Assembly (NCBI GenBank): GCA_009391835.1
Contig: QWJF01000014.1
Location: 1 to 38,424 of the forward strand
From: Chloroflexota bacterium
GTDB taxonomy: Bacteria > Chloroflexota > Anaerolineae > Anaerolineales > UBA11579
Length of the DNA: 38,424 nucleotides
Reading direction: 5' to 3'
The stretch's first letter is position 1, and each line of letters opens with the position of its first letter. The notes below the pieces were generated by a model. The model was not told the DNA's origin. It did no database searches and saw nothing but the letters and a program-made list of their open reading frames with translations. The position numbers were made by a program, and so were the translations under genes. Shown piece after piece: positions 17,188 to 24,842 of this stretch.

Positions 17188-19119
17188 CTAGCGGGTCAAA
17201 TGGATCGTGGCCACCAACGGCAAATGATCCGAAGCCGTGCTGTGCGGGATCGCGAAATCGCTGTAGCCGAGGTCCGGGCTCACCAGGATGTAGTCAATTT
17301 GGTGGTCCGGATTAGCGGAATAGTACGTGTAAGTCGGCTGGTCGCCGATTTCAGCCGAAATATCCACCAGGCCGTTCTCCACGAGCAGTCGAATGGGATC
17401 TTCATCCGGTTCGGCGTTCAGATCCCCCATCACCACGGTGCTGGCTTGATGATTCCAGGTGCTCAAGATTGCGGATGCCTGCACCAGCCTTGCCTCGCCT
17501 TCATTATCCGCCGCGCTGAAATGGGTGGCGATTACGGTCAGCGCATATCCATCCACATCAATGCTGGCTTGAATATGGCCGCGCGCCAGCAAGATGTCGT
17601 CAGGCGGCAGGGTCAGCAGCTCAAAGCTGGTCACTGGGTAACGGCTGAAGATTGCGTTGCCCCATTGGGCATCCGCGGTCGGCCCCCACACGTAGGCCAT
17701 GTCCAGGCGCTGTTCGAGCCAGGAGAGCATGTCTACCGCACCCCAGGTCAACCATCCACGGGAGACCTCCTGCAGCACGAGCACATCCGGGTTTTGCGCT
17801 TCAATCACCAGCGCCAGCGCTTCAAGGTCCAGCCGGCCATCCGTATTCACCGCATTGTGCAGGTTGTAATCCATCACCTTCACGCTGTTGGTGCCCGCTG
17901 GCGCGCTCTCGTAGCTCGGGGATTTCCAACCCAGCATCAGGAGCAGCGGCACCAGGGCTAATAGCCCCGCCGACCATGCTAGAGACGCGTTGGGTTTTGT
18001 TTCGCTTGTTCCTCGATCCACACGACCCAACATTAATAGCGCAGCAATCAGAATCGCGGCAGCGGGCGGCAGCATCCACGGCCTCACGCCAAGCGCCAAG
18101 TCATAAGAAGCGTAGTACAGGAAGAGCAATAGAACGAAAATCACCTGGCCAAAACCAAACATCAAGCTGGTCCGCAGCAAGCCCTGCGCGCCGCGTTCTT
18201 CCCCCGAGCGCTGGAAAATTGCCATCACAAAGCCGTAGCTGATCACTTGCCCAATGAGCACCCATATCGCAGATACCAAGCCACCCGGCGCGTTGCTTTG
18301 CAGCAAGACCACGATCAACACGGCTCCGCTAATCAGCAGGTTGCTGAACTTCCGCACCCGCCTAGCAAGTCTCCCGGCAAAACCCAGCGCAAGCGCGTTG
18401 CTGGATAGCAAGAGCAAGCCCGCGCCTGGAATTTCCCAGCCGGTGAGTGAGCCGATCAAACCTACGTTCTGGAAGATCAGCACCTGCAATAGCATCCACG
18501 GCCCAATCGCCATTAGCCCGCGATTGACCGTCCAATTGCCGTCCAGCGCTGCGCTTTCATCAACAGTTCTTTGCAATGCCCAAAGTAGCAGGCCGGCAAA
18601 GAACAGCACGATTCCCAGCGGTAAAAATCCGGGCAGCCAGGAAAGATCTACGGTCTTAAAGCCGATGAACAGCGCCGCGTCTAAGGAAAGTCCCAGCAAG
18701 AACGCGCTGCCAAGTTGTGTGCTGGCATCCCCACCACGCGCGCGCGCCGCGCCGATTGCCAGTGACACGTAAATCAGGAATAGCACCACTCCGGCTTCGG
18801 AGAGATATAGGTCAATGGCTGCGCTGCTCACCACTTGCTCGACCACGCGCACCACAGCTAAGCCCCCAACGGCCAGCCATAGGGCATTGCGTGTGCCCAG
18901 CCCGCGGTTCACAACAAAGGCCAGGAAGCTCAGTGCAAAGATGCCCAGCGCCACTGGCGCCAGATCCAGCGAAGCCACATCCTGCGAATCGCGCAAGTAG
19001 CCCACGAAGCCCACCAGCAGCACGCGCAGCTCTTGCATACCAAATACCGTTGCAAGCATCGGTACCAGCCACCGGAGTCCCTGTGCGCGCCAATCAGATT
19101 GCAGCGTTTTAATCATCAT
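17188..19119 (-). CDS. Multi-helix membrane protein with C-terminal endonuclease/exonuclease/phosphatase (EEP) domain
   Basis: The 643-residue protein has about ten to twelve membrane segments in its first 400 residues, then a full EEP domain (about 410-643). The EEP motifs are all there: 'VMDYNLHNAV' (Asn), 'NPDVLVLQEV' (metal-binding Glu), 'VIATHFSA', 'VMGDLNAEPDE' (Asp/Asn), 'HQIDYILV' and 'STASDHLPLVATI' (Asp-His). EEP enzymes cut phosphodiesters in nucleic acids, inositol phosphates or sphingomyelin. Attached to a membrane, a lipid or phosphoinositide substrate is attractive, and ino1 and a plsY-like gene lie just upstream; that link is inference. GAGGAG precedes the ATG, and the start overlaps the PlsY-like gene end by 11 bases. 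Confidence 0.85.
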   Translation of the reverse strand: MMIKTLQSDWRAQGLRWLVPMLATVFGMQELRVLLVGFVGYLRDSQDVASLDLAPVALGIFALSFLAFVVNRGLGTRNALWLAVGGLAVVRVVEQVVSSAAIDLYLSEAGVVLFLIYVSLAIGAARARGGDASTQLGSAFLLGLSLDAALFIGFKTVDLSWLPGFLPLGIVLFFAGLLLWALQRTVDESAALDGNWTVNRGLMAIGPWMLLQVLIFQNVGLIGSLTGWEIPGAGLLLLSSNALALGFAGRLARRVRKFSNLLISGAVLIVVLLQSNAPGGLVSAIWVLIGQVISYGFVMAIFQRSGEERGAQGLLRTSLMFGFGQVIFVLLLFLYYASYDLALGVRPWMLPPAAAILIAALLMLGRVDRGTSETKPNASLAWSAGLLALVPLLLMLGWKSPSYESAPAGTNSVKVMDYNLHNAVNTDGRLDLEALALVIEAQNPDVLVLQEVSRGWLTWGAVDMLSWLEQRLDMAYVWGPTADAQWGNAIFSRYPVTSFELLTLPPDDILLARGHIQASIDVDGYALTVIATHFSAADNEGEARLVQASAILSTWNHQASTVVMGDLNAEPDEDPIRLLVENGLVDISAEIGDQPTYTYYSANPDHQIDYILVSPDLGYSDFAIPHSTASDHLPLVATIHLTR

Positions 19120-19768
19120 CTCTCCTCAGGTTTTTTTGCCGTTTGGCGTCCAATTCGTAAACTTTGTTCGGGTGCTGCATGTATTCGCGCACGCCACCTG
19201 TGGTGCGCAGCTTGTGCAAAATATCCGGGAAGCTGGCCAGCAAAACCACAATAAATAAGCCCAGCACGAACCAGTGGATTTCTGCCCCAAGCCTCAAAAT
19301 TTGGAGCGATACAAAGAAGGTGATAAATCCGATCAGCGCCGTCAGCAAGATATTCTTGGTAGTCGACAAAACCGTCATCGCCACCGCAAAGCCGATCAGC
19401 CCCACTGCGGGAGCAACCCAAAGGAGCGCCCCCAGCGCGGTGGCCAAGCCTTTGCCGCCCCGAAAATTCAGCCAGATGGGCCAGTTATGCCCCGCCACCG
19501 CGGCCATCCCGGCGAAGTATGCCAGTGGAAACTCAATGCCCAGCCCGCTTGCCACAGCCATCGCCGCCGCGCCCTTGGCCACATCCAACCCGCTCCCCAG
19601 AAAGCCCCAGCCTATCCCAAGATTGCGCGTCAGGTTGCGCCCGCCTACATTGCGGCTGCCTACCGTGCGCAGGTCAATCCCCTTTACTCGGCTGGCGATC
19701 AGATATGCAAAGGGGATGGAGCCGAGCAGATAGGCGATTAGTAAGCTGACCAAAAATGTGAAGTTCAT
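19109..19768 (-). CDS. plsY: PlsY-like glycerol-3-phosphate acyltransferase
   Basis: PlsY transfers the acyl group of acyl-phosphate to glycerol-3-phosphate, the first step of phospholipid synthesis, in the membrane. This 219-residue protein has the expected membrane segments and three motif regions: 'LLGSIPFAYLI', 'GSRNVGGRNLTRNLG' and 'GHNWPIWLNFRGGKGLAT'. The second differs from the usual GSGNPGATNVLR pattern and has an added Arg, so it may be a diverged paralogue with changed specificity. The C-terminus is longer than usual, with a basic tail. ATG 19768 is used because the first helix begins there; the upstream open frame would run into the preceding terminator. TATAAT (19778-19783) lies nine bases before it. 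Confidence 0.82.
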   Translation of the reverse strand: MNFTFLVSLLIAYLLGSIPFAYLIASRVKGIDLRTVGSRNVGGRNLTRNLGIGWGFLGSGLDVAKGAAAMAVASGLGIEFPLAYFAGMAAVAGHNWPIWLNFRGGKGLATALGALLWVAPAVGLIGFAVAMTVLSTTKNILLTALIGFITFFVSLQILRLGAEIHWFVLGLFIVVLLASFPDILHKLRTTGGVREYMQHPNKVYELDAKRQKNLRRDDD

Positions 19769-19777
19769 AGAGCCGTA

Positions 19778-19783
19778 ATTATA
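19778..19783 (-). promoter_or_regulatory. -10 box (TATAAT) of plsY
   Basis: The minus-strand TATAAT lies nine bases before the plsY ATG and just downstream of the ino1 terminator, so plsY and the EEP gene can be transcribed independently of ino1. The -35 region is poor. Confidence 0.5.
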
Positions 19784-19805
19784 AAGCGACTTTCCCCGCT
19801 GAACG

Positions 19806-19831
19806 AAAAACGGGGTGGCATCGCCACCCCG
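19806..19831 (-). terminator. Intrinsic terminator of ino1
   Basis: CGGGGTGGC and GCCACCCCG (19811-19819 with 19823-19831) form a perfect 9-bp stem with a three-base loop. On the minus strand it is followed by TTTTT. Confidence 0.85.
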
Positions 19832-19852
19832 CAAAGGATCAAATTCTTTTGC

Positions 19853-20953
19853 CTAGCTACTTACTCGCACCGGCTCGCCGTGGATGAATTCTTCCGTCAT
19901 CCGGTGGGCGATGTCGTCCGCAAACTGCTTCGGCGGAGTCTTCATGAAGTACGAGGAGGGCCCAACCAGCGATCCGCTAAGTCCCCGATCCAGCGCCAAC
20001 TTGGCGCAGCGCACCGCGTCAATCACCACCCCCGCCGAGTTCGGCGAATCCCACACTTCAAGCTTCAGTTCCATCATGAGCGGCACGTCCCCAAAGGCGC
20101 GCCCCTCCATGCGAATATGGCACCATTTGCGGTCGGTCAGCCACGGCACATAGTCGCTTGGGCCGACGTGAATGTCTTCCTTGTCAATGTCATAGGGCAG
20201 CATGGAAGTCACTGCGCCGGTCTTTGAAATTTTCTTCGATTCGAGTCGCTCGCGTTCCAGCATATTGTAGAAATCCATGTTGCCCCCGAAGTTCAACTGG
20301 TAGCTGCGGTCCAGGTGCACGCCTCGGTCAACGAATAGCCGGGTCAACACCCGGTGCGTAATGGTGGCGCCCACCTGGCTCTTGATGTCGTCGCCAATGA
20401 TCGGCAGCCCACGCTCCTCGAAGCGCTTGCTCCAGTAATCCTGGCTGGCAATGAATACGGGTATGCAGTTCACGAATCCCACCCCGGCATCCAGTATCTG
20501 CTCCACGTACCACTTAGTCGCCATCTCTGATCCCACCGGCAGGTAGCTCACCACCACATCGGTTTTCGTGTCCTTCAGAATTTGGATAATATCGTCCGTG
20601 GGGCCCGGCGCTTTTTCGACCACCTCGCGCACGTACTTGCCCAAGCCATCGTGGGTCATGCCCCGGTGAACGGGGATGTCCAAGTAGGGTACATCCGCAA
20701 ATTTAATCGTGTTGTTCGGGTAGGCGTTGATTGCCTCGCTCAGGTCTTTGCCCACTTTGGTGGACACTACATCAAAGGCCGCAGAAAACTCGATGTCGCT
20801 AACGTGGTAGCCGCCCAACCGGGTGTGCATCAAACCCGGCACTTCCTGGTCGTCTGCCGCATCCTTGTAGTACTCAACGCCCTGTACCAGGGCCGAAGCG
20901 CAGTTGCCCACGCCAATGATTGCCACACGCACTTTATTGCTTTTTTCAGCCAT
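19853..20953 (-). CDS. ino1: myo-Inositol-3-phosphate synthase
   Basis: This NAD-dependent enzyme turns glucose-6-phosphate into inositol-3-phosphate, the entry to inositol phospholipids and soluble inositol compounds. The 366-residue length fits the short prokaryotic form. It shows the dinucleotide fold '[16 protein letters not shown]', '[16 protein letters not shown]', '[11 protein letters not shown]', '[15 protein letters not shown]' and '[13 protein letters not shown]', all typical of the family. GGAGG lies nine bases before the ATG and TATAAT (20978-20983) is upstream, so this gene has an ordinary leader. It ends at a strong terminator. Confidence 0.95.
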   Translation of the reverse strand: MAEKSNKVRVAIIGVGNCASALVQGVEYYKDAADDQEVPGLMHTRLGGYHVSDIEFSAAFDVVSTKVGKDLSEAINAYPNNTIKFADVPYLDIPVHRGMTHDGLGKYVREVVEKAPGPTDDIIQILKDTKTDVVVSYLPVGSEMATKWYVEQILDAGVGFVNCIPVFIASQDYWSKRFEERGLPIIGDDIKSQVGATITHRVLTRLFVDRGVHLDRSYQLNFGGNMDFYNMLERERLESKKISKTGAVTSMLPYDIDKEDIHVGPSDYVPWLTDRKWCHIRMEGRAFGDVPLMMELKLEVWDSPNSAGVVIDAVRCAKLALDRGLSGSLVGPSSYFMKTPPKQFADDIAHRMTEEFIHGEPVRVSS

Positions 20954-20977
20954 ATGCTCTACCTCCAGAACTCGGTG

Positions 20978-20983
20978 ATTATA
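20978..20983 (-). promoter_or_regulatory. -10 box (TATAAT) of ino1
   Basis: The minus-strand TATAAT lies 24 bases before the ino1 ATG, leaving room for the GGAGG ribosome site. Confidence 0.5.
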
Positions 20984-21050
20984 TCGTGGGGCCGGTTCCT
21001 ACCGCATCTTACTTTTTCGTGCTTCTAAGTTGTATTGTTAGGGTTGCTGA

Positions 21051-21773
21051 CTAATCCTTAATAGGTACAACTGTTCGGGCTAGCTTGTTTCTTGTATTGT
21101 TGAGCAAAGGTGAAACCTGGTAGTGGTCCATTTCGCTATCTGGATAGGGACGAAAAAGCGAAACCCATTTTTGTGGTTCTTGTTCATCCATGCTCAGCCA
21201 ATCGGGAAACATTTCAGGCGAGACAATGACTGGCATCCTATGGTGGTAGGGGTGAATGAGATCATTGGGTTCAGTTGTAATAATGGCAGCCGTTTCGACC
21301 AGCTGACCGGAAGGAGATTTCCAACTCTCCCAGATGCCCGCGAGCGCAAAGGGCAGTCTATTTTTCATAAATATGCGATAAGGAATTTTGGGTTGTCCTT
21401 TTGGCACTTTGGGCCATTCATAAAACCCAGTCACCACAATTAAACATCGTTGTCGGCGGATTGCCACCCGAAAGGACGGTTTATCGCCGATTGTTTCTGC
21501 CCGTGCATTAAACAATTTGTTTCCAATTTTTTCATCTTTTGCCCAATGGGGAATCAATCCAAATCGAAAGAAGGTCAGTTTTTGGTCAGCCGTGTTTGGA
21601 ATAACTGGGATCGGGTCCGTGATTCGAAGGTTAAAAAGCGGTTCGAGTGGTTCGAATTCGTTCTCGAAATCCACCAATTTATTAACCAGGTAATCAATCG
21701 AATAATCGGCATCCTCCAAAACTTTGTCCCATCGTCGTTGATTGGCTGGGTACAAATCGATCGCTGTACACAT
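21051..21773 (-). CDS. SRAP-domain protein (YedK/HMCES family), Cys2 retained
   Basis: SRAP proteins form a covalent thiazolidine bond with abasic sites in single-stranded DNA through Cys2. This 240-residue protein keeps Cys2 (MCTA), Asn89 and Arg91 ('FNARAET'), Glu119 ('GFYEW') and the His pair in 'YHHRMPVIV' (177-178), so it looks active. The first residues are not the usual CGR, and the region expected to read 'YNIAP' reads 'FNLRITDPIPV', so it is a diverged member. It lies 14 bases after a second SRAP gene and in the scpA operon. Confidence 0.9.
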   Translation of the reverse strand: MCTAIDLYPANQRRWDKVLEDADYSIDYLVNKLVDFENEFEPLEPLFNLRITDPIPVIPNTADQKLTFFRFGLIPHWAKDEKIGNKLFNARAETIGDKPSFRVAIRRQRCLIVVTGFYEWPKVPKGQPKIPYRIFMKNRLPFALAGIWESWKSPSGQLVETAAIITTEPNDLIHPYHHRMPVIVSPEMFPDWLSMDEQEPQKWVSLFRPYPDSEMDHYQVSPLLNNTRNKLARTVVPIKD

Positions 21774-21787
21774 AGGCGTCGCTTACC

Positions 21788-22459
21788 CTAAACGACCGGG
21801 AGAATACATTTTTCTCCCTCATTACTCTTGTTAGTGACGAATGTAGACACTTCGTGATAGCCCATTTCCTCAGCGGGGTAGGGAAGTAGAAGGCTTTGCA
21901 TCAATTTTGGATCTTCTTCCCCAGGTTTCAGCCACATGTCGAAGTCTTCCTCGTGCAAAATCACTCCCATCCGGTGATGGATTTTGCGCACCATCTCGTT
22001 CGGCTCACACGTAATGATGCAGCATGATTTCACTTCTGACCCATCTATCGATGTCCATTCGTCCCACAATCCGGCATATGCGAATGGCGGGTGCCCCTTC
22101 AGGTACAGGTAATAAGGTGTTTTCAGCTTGACGCCCTTCACTTTGACCCACTCGAAGACACCATCGGCCAGCACCAGGCAGCGTCGCCGTTTGAACGAAT
22201 TTCGAAAAGTGGGTTTGCTAACCACGCTTTCGGCGCGCACGTTGAACAGCGTGGTTCTCAATTTCACGCCCTCATTCCACGAAGGGATCAGGCCCCAAAT
22301 CATGAAGTCCAGTTGCTGGGGAGCCGCATTGGTTACCACAGCCACTGGGCTATTTGGCGCAATGTTGTAGCGTGGTTTTACCCCATCCGATACCTGCAAC
22401 CACGGGTAGGCGGCCCGCAGCGCCTCGGCGTCCGTTGTCAGCGTGATTCGCCCGGGCAT
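21788..22459 (-). CDS. SRAP-domain protein with Cys2 replaced by Pro
   Basis: This 223-residue SRAP protein begins MPGRITLTTD where the family begins MCGR: the catalytic, DNA-crosslinking Cys2 is Pro. The rest is well kept, with 'RYNIAPNSPVAV', Asn73/Arg75 ('FNVRAES'), Glu103 ('GVFEW') and His161-162. The Pro of 'HHRMP' is Gly here. The start codon is secure because the homology begins exactly at this Met and the scpA stop lies five bases upstream. It may bind abasic DNA without crosslinking or have a different chemistry. A Cys-bearing paralogue follows it. Confidence 0.9.
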   Translation of the reverse strand: MPGRITLTTDAEALRAAYPWLQVSDGVKPRYNIAPNSPVAVVTNAAPQQLDFMIWGLIPSWNEGVKLRTTLFNVRAESVVSKPTFRNSFKRRRCLVLADGVFEWVKVKGVKLKTPYYLYLKGHPPFAYAGLWDEWTSIDGSEVKSCCIITCEPNEMVRKIHHRMGVILHEEDFDMWLKPGEEDPKLMQSLLLPYPAEEMGYHEVSTFVTNKSNEGEKCILPVV

Positions 22460-22464
22460 GCCGG

Positions 22465-23238
22465 CTACTCAGCAAATTCGATTTCGAAATCCAATTCCTC
22501 ACCCCACTCGTCGTCCCGCTCCAGCTCGATGTCCCCAAACAGCGCCTGCTGCCGCGCAGCAATGCGGTGCCGCCGCACCATTTCCAGCATCGCCAGAAAA
22601 GTCACTACCACATGCAACCTTCCCGGTGTCTCCGCCACTAGGTCTGCAAAGCGCGTCGAACGGTTCAATTTGAGCCTGTCGGCGATAAGCCGTATCTTTT
22701 CCCGGATGGTTACCCGCGGCGCAGCCACCACCCGTCCCAGAGGCACGCGCGGCGCCTGGTTGAGAATTGCGTTGATCGCCGCCGTCTGCAAATCCTCCAA
22801 GCCGACTCCGCTCAAATCCAGCTTCCCTTCAAGTTTGGGCGGCGGTGCAGTCCGCAAAAAGCTGCGCAGTCCTTTGGCCTGGCGTTCGGCCAATAGTGCT
22901 GCCAATTCCTTGTAACGCTTGTACATGATCAATTGTTGCACCAGCGCCTCGCCAGGGTCTTCCTCGTCCGGCTGGCGCACCACGGGCCGCGGCAGCAGCG
23001 CTTCCGATTTGATCTGCATCAGTCGCGAAGCCACCACCAAAAACTCGGACACCCGTTCGGCGCGCCGCTCCTTCAAGCTGCGCATGTACTCGAGAAACTG
23101 GTCGGTGACCTTGGCCAGCGCCAGCTTACTAATATCCAGTTCAGCCCGTTCGATTAATTGCAGCAGCAGGTCCAGTGGGCCTTGGTAAACCTCGGTTTGC
23201 ACTTTGTATTTCATGCGTTCATCGGGTGGCTGGAACAT
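22465..23238 (-). CDS. scpA: Segregation and condensation protein A (ScpA)
   Basis: ScpA is the kleisin that bridges the SMC ATPase heads during chromosome condensation. It is recognised by the N-terminal 'YQGPLDLLLQLIERAELDISKLALAKVTDQFLEYM' region, the conserved 'FLVVASRLMQIKSEALLP', an acidic linker and the C-terminal winged-helix region ('VTFLAMLEMVRR'). The usual partner scpB is not adjacent; two SRAP genes follow instead. ATG 23238 is used because TATAAT (23245-23250) lies six bases upstream, indicating a leaderless start; ATG 23214 is the alternative. The 257-residue length is normal. Confidence 0.92.
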   Translation of the reverse strand: MFQPPDERMKYKVQTEVYQGPLDLLLQLIERAELDISKLALAKVTDQFLEYMRSLKERRAERVSEFLVVASRLMQIKSEALLPRPVVRQPDEEDPGEALVQQLIMYKRYKELAALLAERQAKGLRSFLRTAPPPKLEGKLDLSGVGLEDLQTAAINAILNQAPRVPLGRVVAAPRVTIREKIRLIADRLKLNRSTRFADLVAETPGRLHVVVTFLAMLEMVRRHRIAARQQALFGDIELERDDEWGEELDFEIEFAE

Positions 23239-23244
23239 GTCGGC

Positions 23245-23250
23245 ATTATA
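23245..23250 (-). promoter_or_regulatory. -10 box (TATAAT) six bases before scpA
   Basis: The minus-strand TATAAT is followed by GCCGAC and then ATG at 23238. The promoter for trxA diverges from the same gap. Confidence 0.55.
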
Positions 23251-23325
23251 ACGGTCGGTAAGGATTTCAGCCTCAAATACGTCAATAAGGTAGAATGACT
23301 CAGCATAAATATCAATGGAGAATGT

Positions 23326-23685
23326 ATGACAAGCGAACCAATTCATATTACCGATAGCGAATTTGAGAAGACCGTTCTTGAATCTGAAAAACCGGTTGTG
23401 GTCGATTTTTGGGCCCCTTGGTGTGGGCCTTGTTTGATGGTCGGGCCCATCCTGGACAAATTAGCTGGCGAGTATGCAGACAAAGTGGTCATCGCAAAGA
23501 TGAACACGGATGAGAATCCGGAGTGGCCCGGCCGCTACGGCGTGCAAGGCATTCCAACCATGATCTTTGTTTCTGAAGGTAAGCTGGTCCATCGGCAGGT
23601 GGGTGCCCTTCCGGAGCCCATGCTGCGTGAGCTGTTCGACCAGTTCGTTGAGGTTACAAAGCCTGCAGAGCCCGCCGTAAATTAA
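23326..23685 (+). CDS. trxA: Thioredoxin
   Basis: This 119-residue cytoplasmic redox protein has the active site 'WAPWCGPC' (Cys33, Cys36), the buried Asp in 'VVDFWA', the cis-Pro in 'GIPTMIF', and the normal thioredoxin length plus a short Pro/Ala tail. It reduces protein disulfides. GGAG lies seven bases before the ATG. It diverges from scpA and is closed by a strong terminator, so it is a single-gene unit. A second thioredoxin-fold paralogue is not seen in this window. Confidence 0.92.
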   Translation: MTSEPIHITDSEFEKTVLESEKPVVVDFWAPWCGPCLMVGPILDKLAGEYADKVVIAKMNTDENPEWPGRYGVQGIPTMIFVSEGKLVHRQVGALPEPMLRELFDQFVEVTKPAEPAVN

Positions 23686-23700
23686 CCTGAACGTAGGGAT

Positions 23701-23728
23701 AAAAAGAGCCGGATTTCCGGCTCTTTTT
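23701..23728 (+). terminator. Intrinsic terminator after trxA
   Basis: AAAAAGAGCCGGA (23701-23713) pairs exactly with TCCGGCTCTTTTT (23716-23728) around a two-base loop, giving a 13-bp stem with a T-run. Confidence 0.9.
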
Positions 23729-23753
23729 GATTCGACCTTCTTACGCCTGATTG

Positions 23754-23759
23754 TATAAT
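23754..23759 (+). promoter_or_regulatory. -10 box (TATAAT) six bases before the prepilin peptidase-like gene
   Basis: TATAAT is followed by CCCCTC and then ATG at 23766. It lies just after the trxA terminator, and no ribosome site is possible in the gap. Confidence 0.55.
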
Positions 23760-23765
23760 CCCCTC

Positions 23766-24488
23766 ATGAGCCTTGGTCTGCATCTCGTCCTTAGCCTGTT
23801 CGCTGGTGTTCTGGTGAATTATCTCGCGGATGTCCTCCCACAGACTCGCCGACTCTCCCGCCCGGAATGGTGGCCGCCCAAGGCAAAATCACTAAAACAC
23901 TATATTGCGCATAACCGTGTCCTCTATGTTGGTCTGGGTTCACTTATGATCGGTTATTTTCTCAGTACTATTCAGCTTGAGGCTTGGCCGATCTGGCAGT
24001 TGGCTCTAATCTTTATTTTCTTTGGGGTGGTGGTGGTTATCGATATTGAGCACCGCGCCATCCTGCATCCCGTTAGCGCAGTAGGAGCATTGCTCTTCGC
24101 CTGGATCGGCATCTTGCGCCACGGCGTTCTCCCAACGCTTGCAGGCGGCCTGGCGGGCTTCTTCGTCCTTTTGCTGCTCTATTGGTTTGGCGATTATTTT
24201 GGGGCCTGGCTGGCCCGCCGCCGTGGTCAACCTTGGGAGGAAACCGCCCTCGGCTTCGGCGATGTCAATCTGGCTGGCGTCATCGGCTTGCTGCTAGGCT
24301 GGCCTGCCATTCTGGGCGGCTTGATGCTGTCGGCGATCTTTGGCGGGGTGTACAGCCTCGGCTACATCGCGTACATGCTGGCTCGCCGCCGCTACCAGCT
24401 GTTCGCCGCCATCCCCTATGGCCCGTTCCTGGTCCTCGGTGCCCTGCTGCTCATTATCTTGCGGGCAACGCAGGGTACTGCCCTTTAA
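23766..24488 (+). CDS. Prepilin peptidase-like A24 family membrane protease
   Basis: This 240-residue protein has about seven or eight hydrophobic segments and both A24 aspartate motifs: 'VVVIDIEHRAI' (first Asp) and 'GFGDVNLAG' (GxGD, second Asp). These enzymes cut type IV pilin or secretion-system leader peptides. The cytoplasmic zinc-binding N-terminal domain of PilD is missing, as in the shorter forms. ATG 23766 is used because a TATAAT box overlaps the longer reading at 23751. No pilin gene is in this window. Its stop overlaps the convergent P-loop NTPase stop. Confidence 0.8.
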   Translation: MSLGLHLVLSLFAGVLVNYLADVLPQTRRLSRPEWWPPKAKSLKHYIAHNRVLYVGLGSLMIGYFLSTIQLEAWPIWQLALIFIFFGVVVVIDIEHRAILHPVSAVGALLFAWIGILRHGVLPTLAGGLAGFFVLLLLYWFGDYFGAWLARRRGQPWEETALGFGDVNLAGVIGLLLGWPAILGGLMLSAIFGGVYSLGYIAYMLARRRYQLFAAIPYGPFLVLGALLLIILRATQGTAL

Positions 24489-24838
24489 TAGCCCCCGTCC
24501 CTCAAAAACGCGAGCACCTTTTCCAGCACCACCCCAGGTTCCTCAACATCTGTTGCAATCTCAAAGTCCGCGTGTTCCCGTGCGTGCGCAATGCGCGGTT
24601 GCTGCGTCAGGTAATCGGCTTCGCGCCAATTCAAGCCGCGCTCCACTGTGACGGGATATTCGCAGTGCAAATAAATAAGTGCGTCCGGATTGGTGAGCTG
24701 CTGCCACATGCGCGGCGCAAAGGAATGTTCCTGGGCGATTTGTTTGGCGTTGTAGCCTGCTGCCTGCAGGCCGCGGATCAACGTGGATTTGCCTGATTTA
24801 CACGGGCCAACCACGCCGATTAAAGGCTTTTTATCCAT
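24485..24838 (-). CDS. Small P-loop NTPase
   Basis: This 117-residue protein starts with beta strand 'PLIGVVGPCKSGKSTLIRGL', a Walker A of the GxxxxGKST type. It then has 'ALIYLHCEYPVT' near the position of a Walker B and ends with 'FEIATDVEEPGVVLEKVLAFL', a pattern seen in small kinases and GTPase-like proteins. It is too short for a complete GTPase. ATG 24838 is chosen since the fold begins there. It lies four bases after the stop of the PP2C phosphatase gene, so the pair is co-transcribed and may form a small signalling module (inference). Confidence 0.75.
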   Translation of the reverse strand: MDKKPLIGVVGPCKSGKSTLIRGLQAAGYNAKQIAQEHSFAPRMWQQLTNPDALIYLHCEYPVTVERGLNWREADYLTQQPRIAHAREHADFEIATDVEEPGVVLEKVLAFLRDGGY

Positions 24839-24842
24839 CGCT

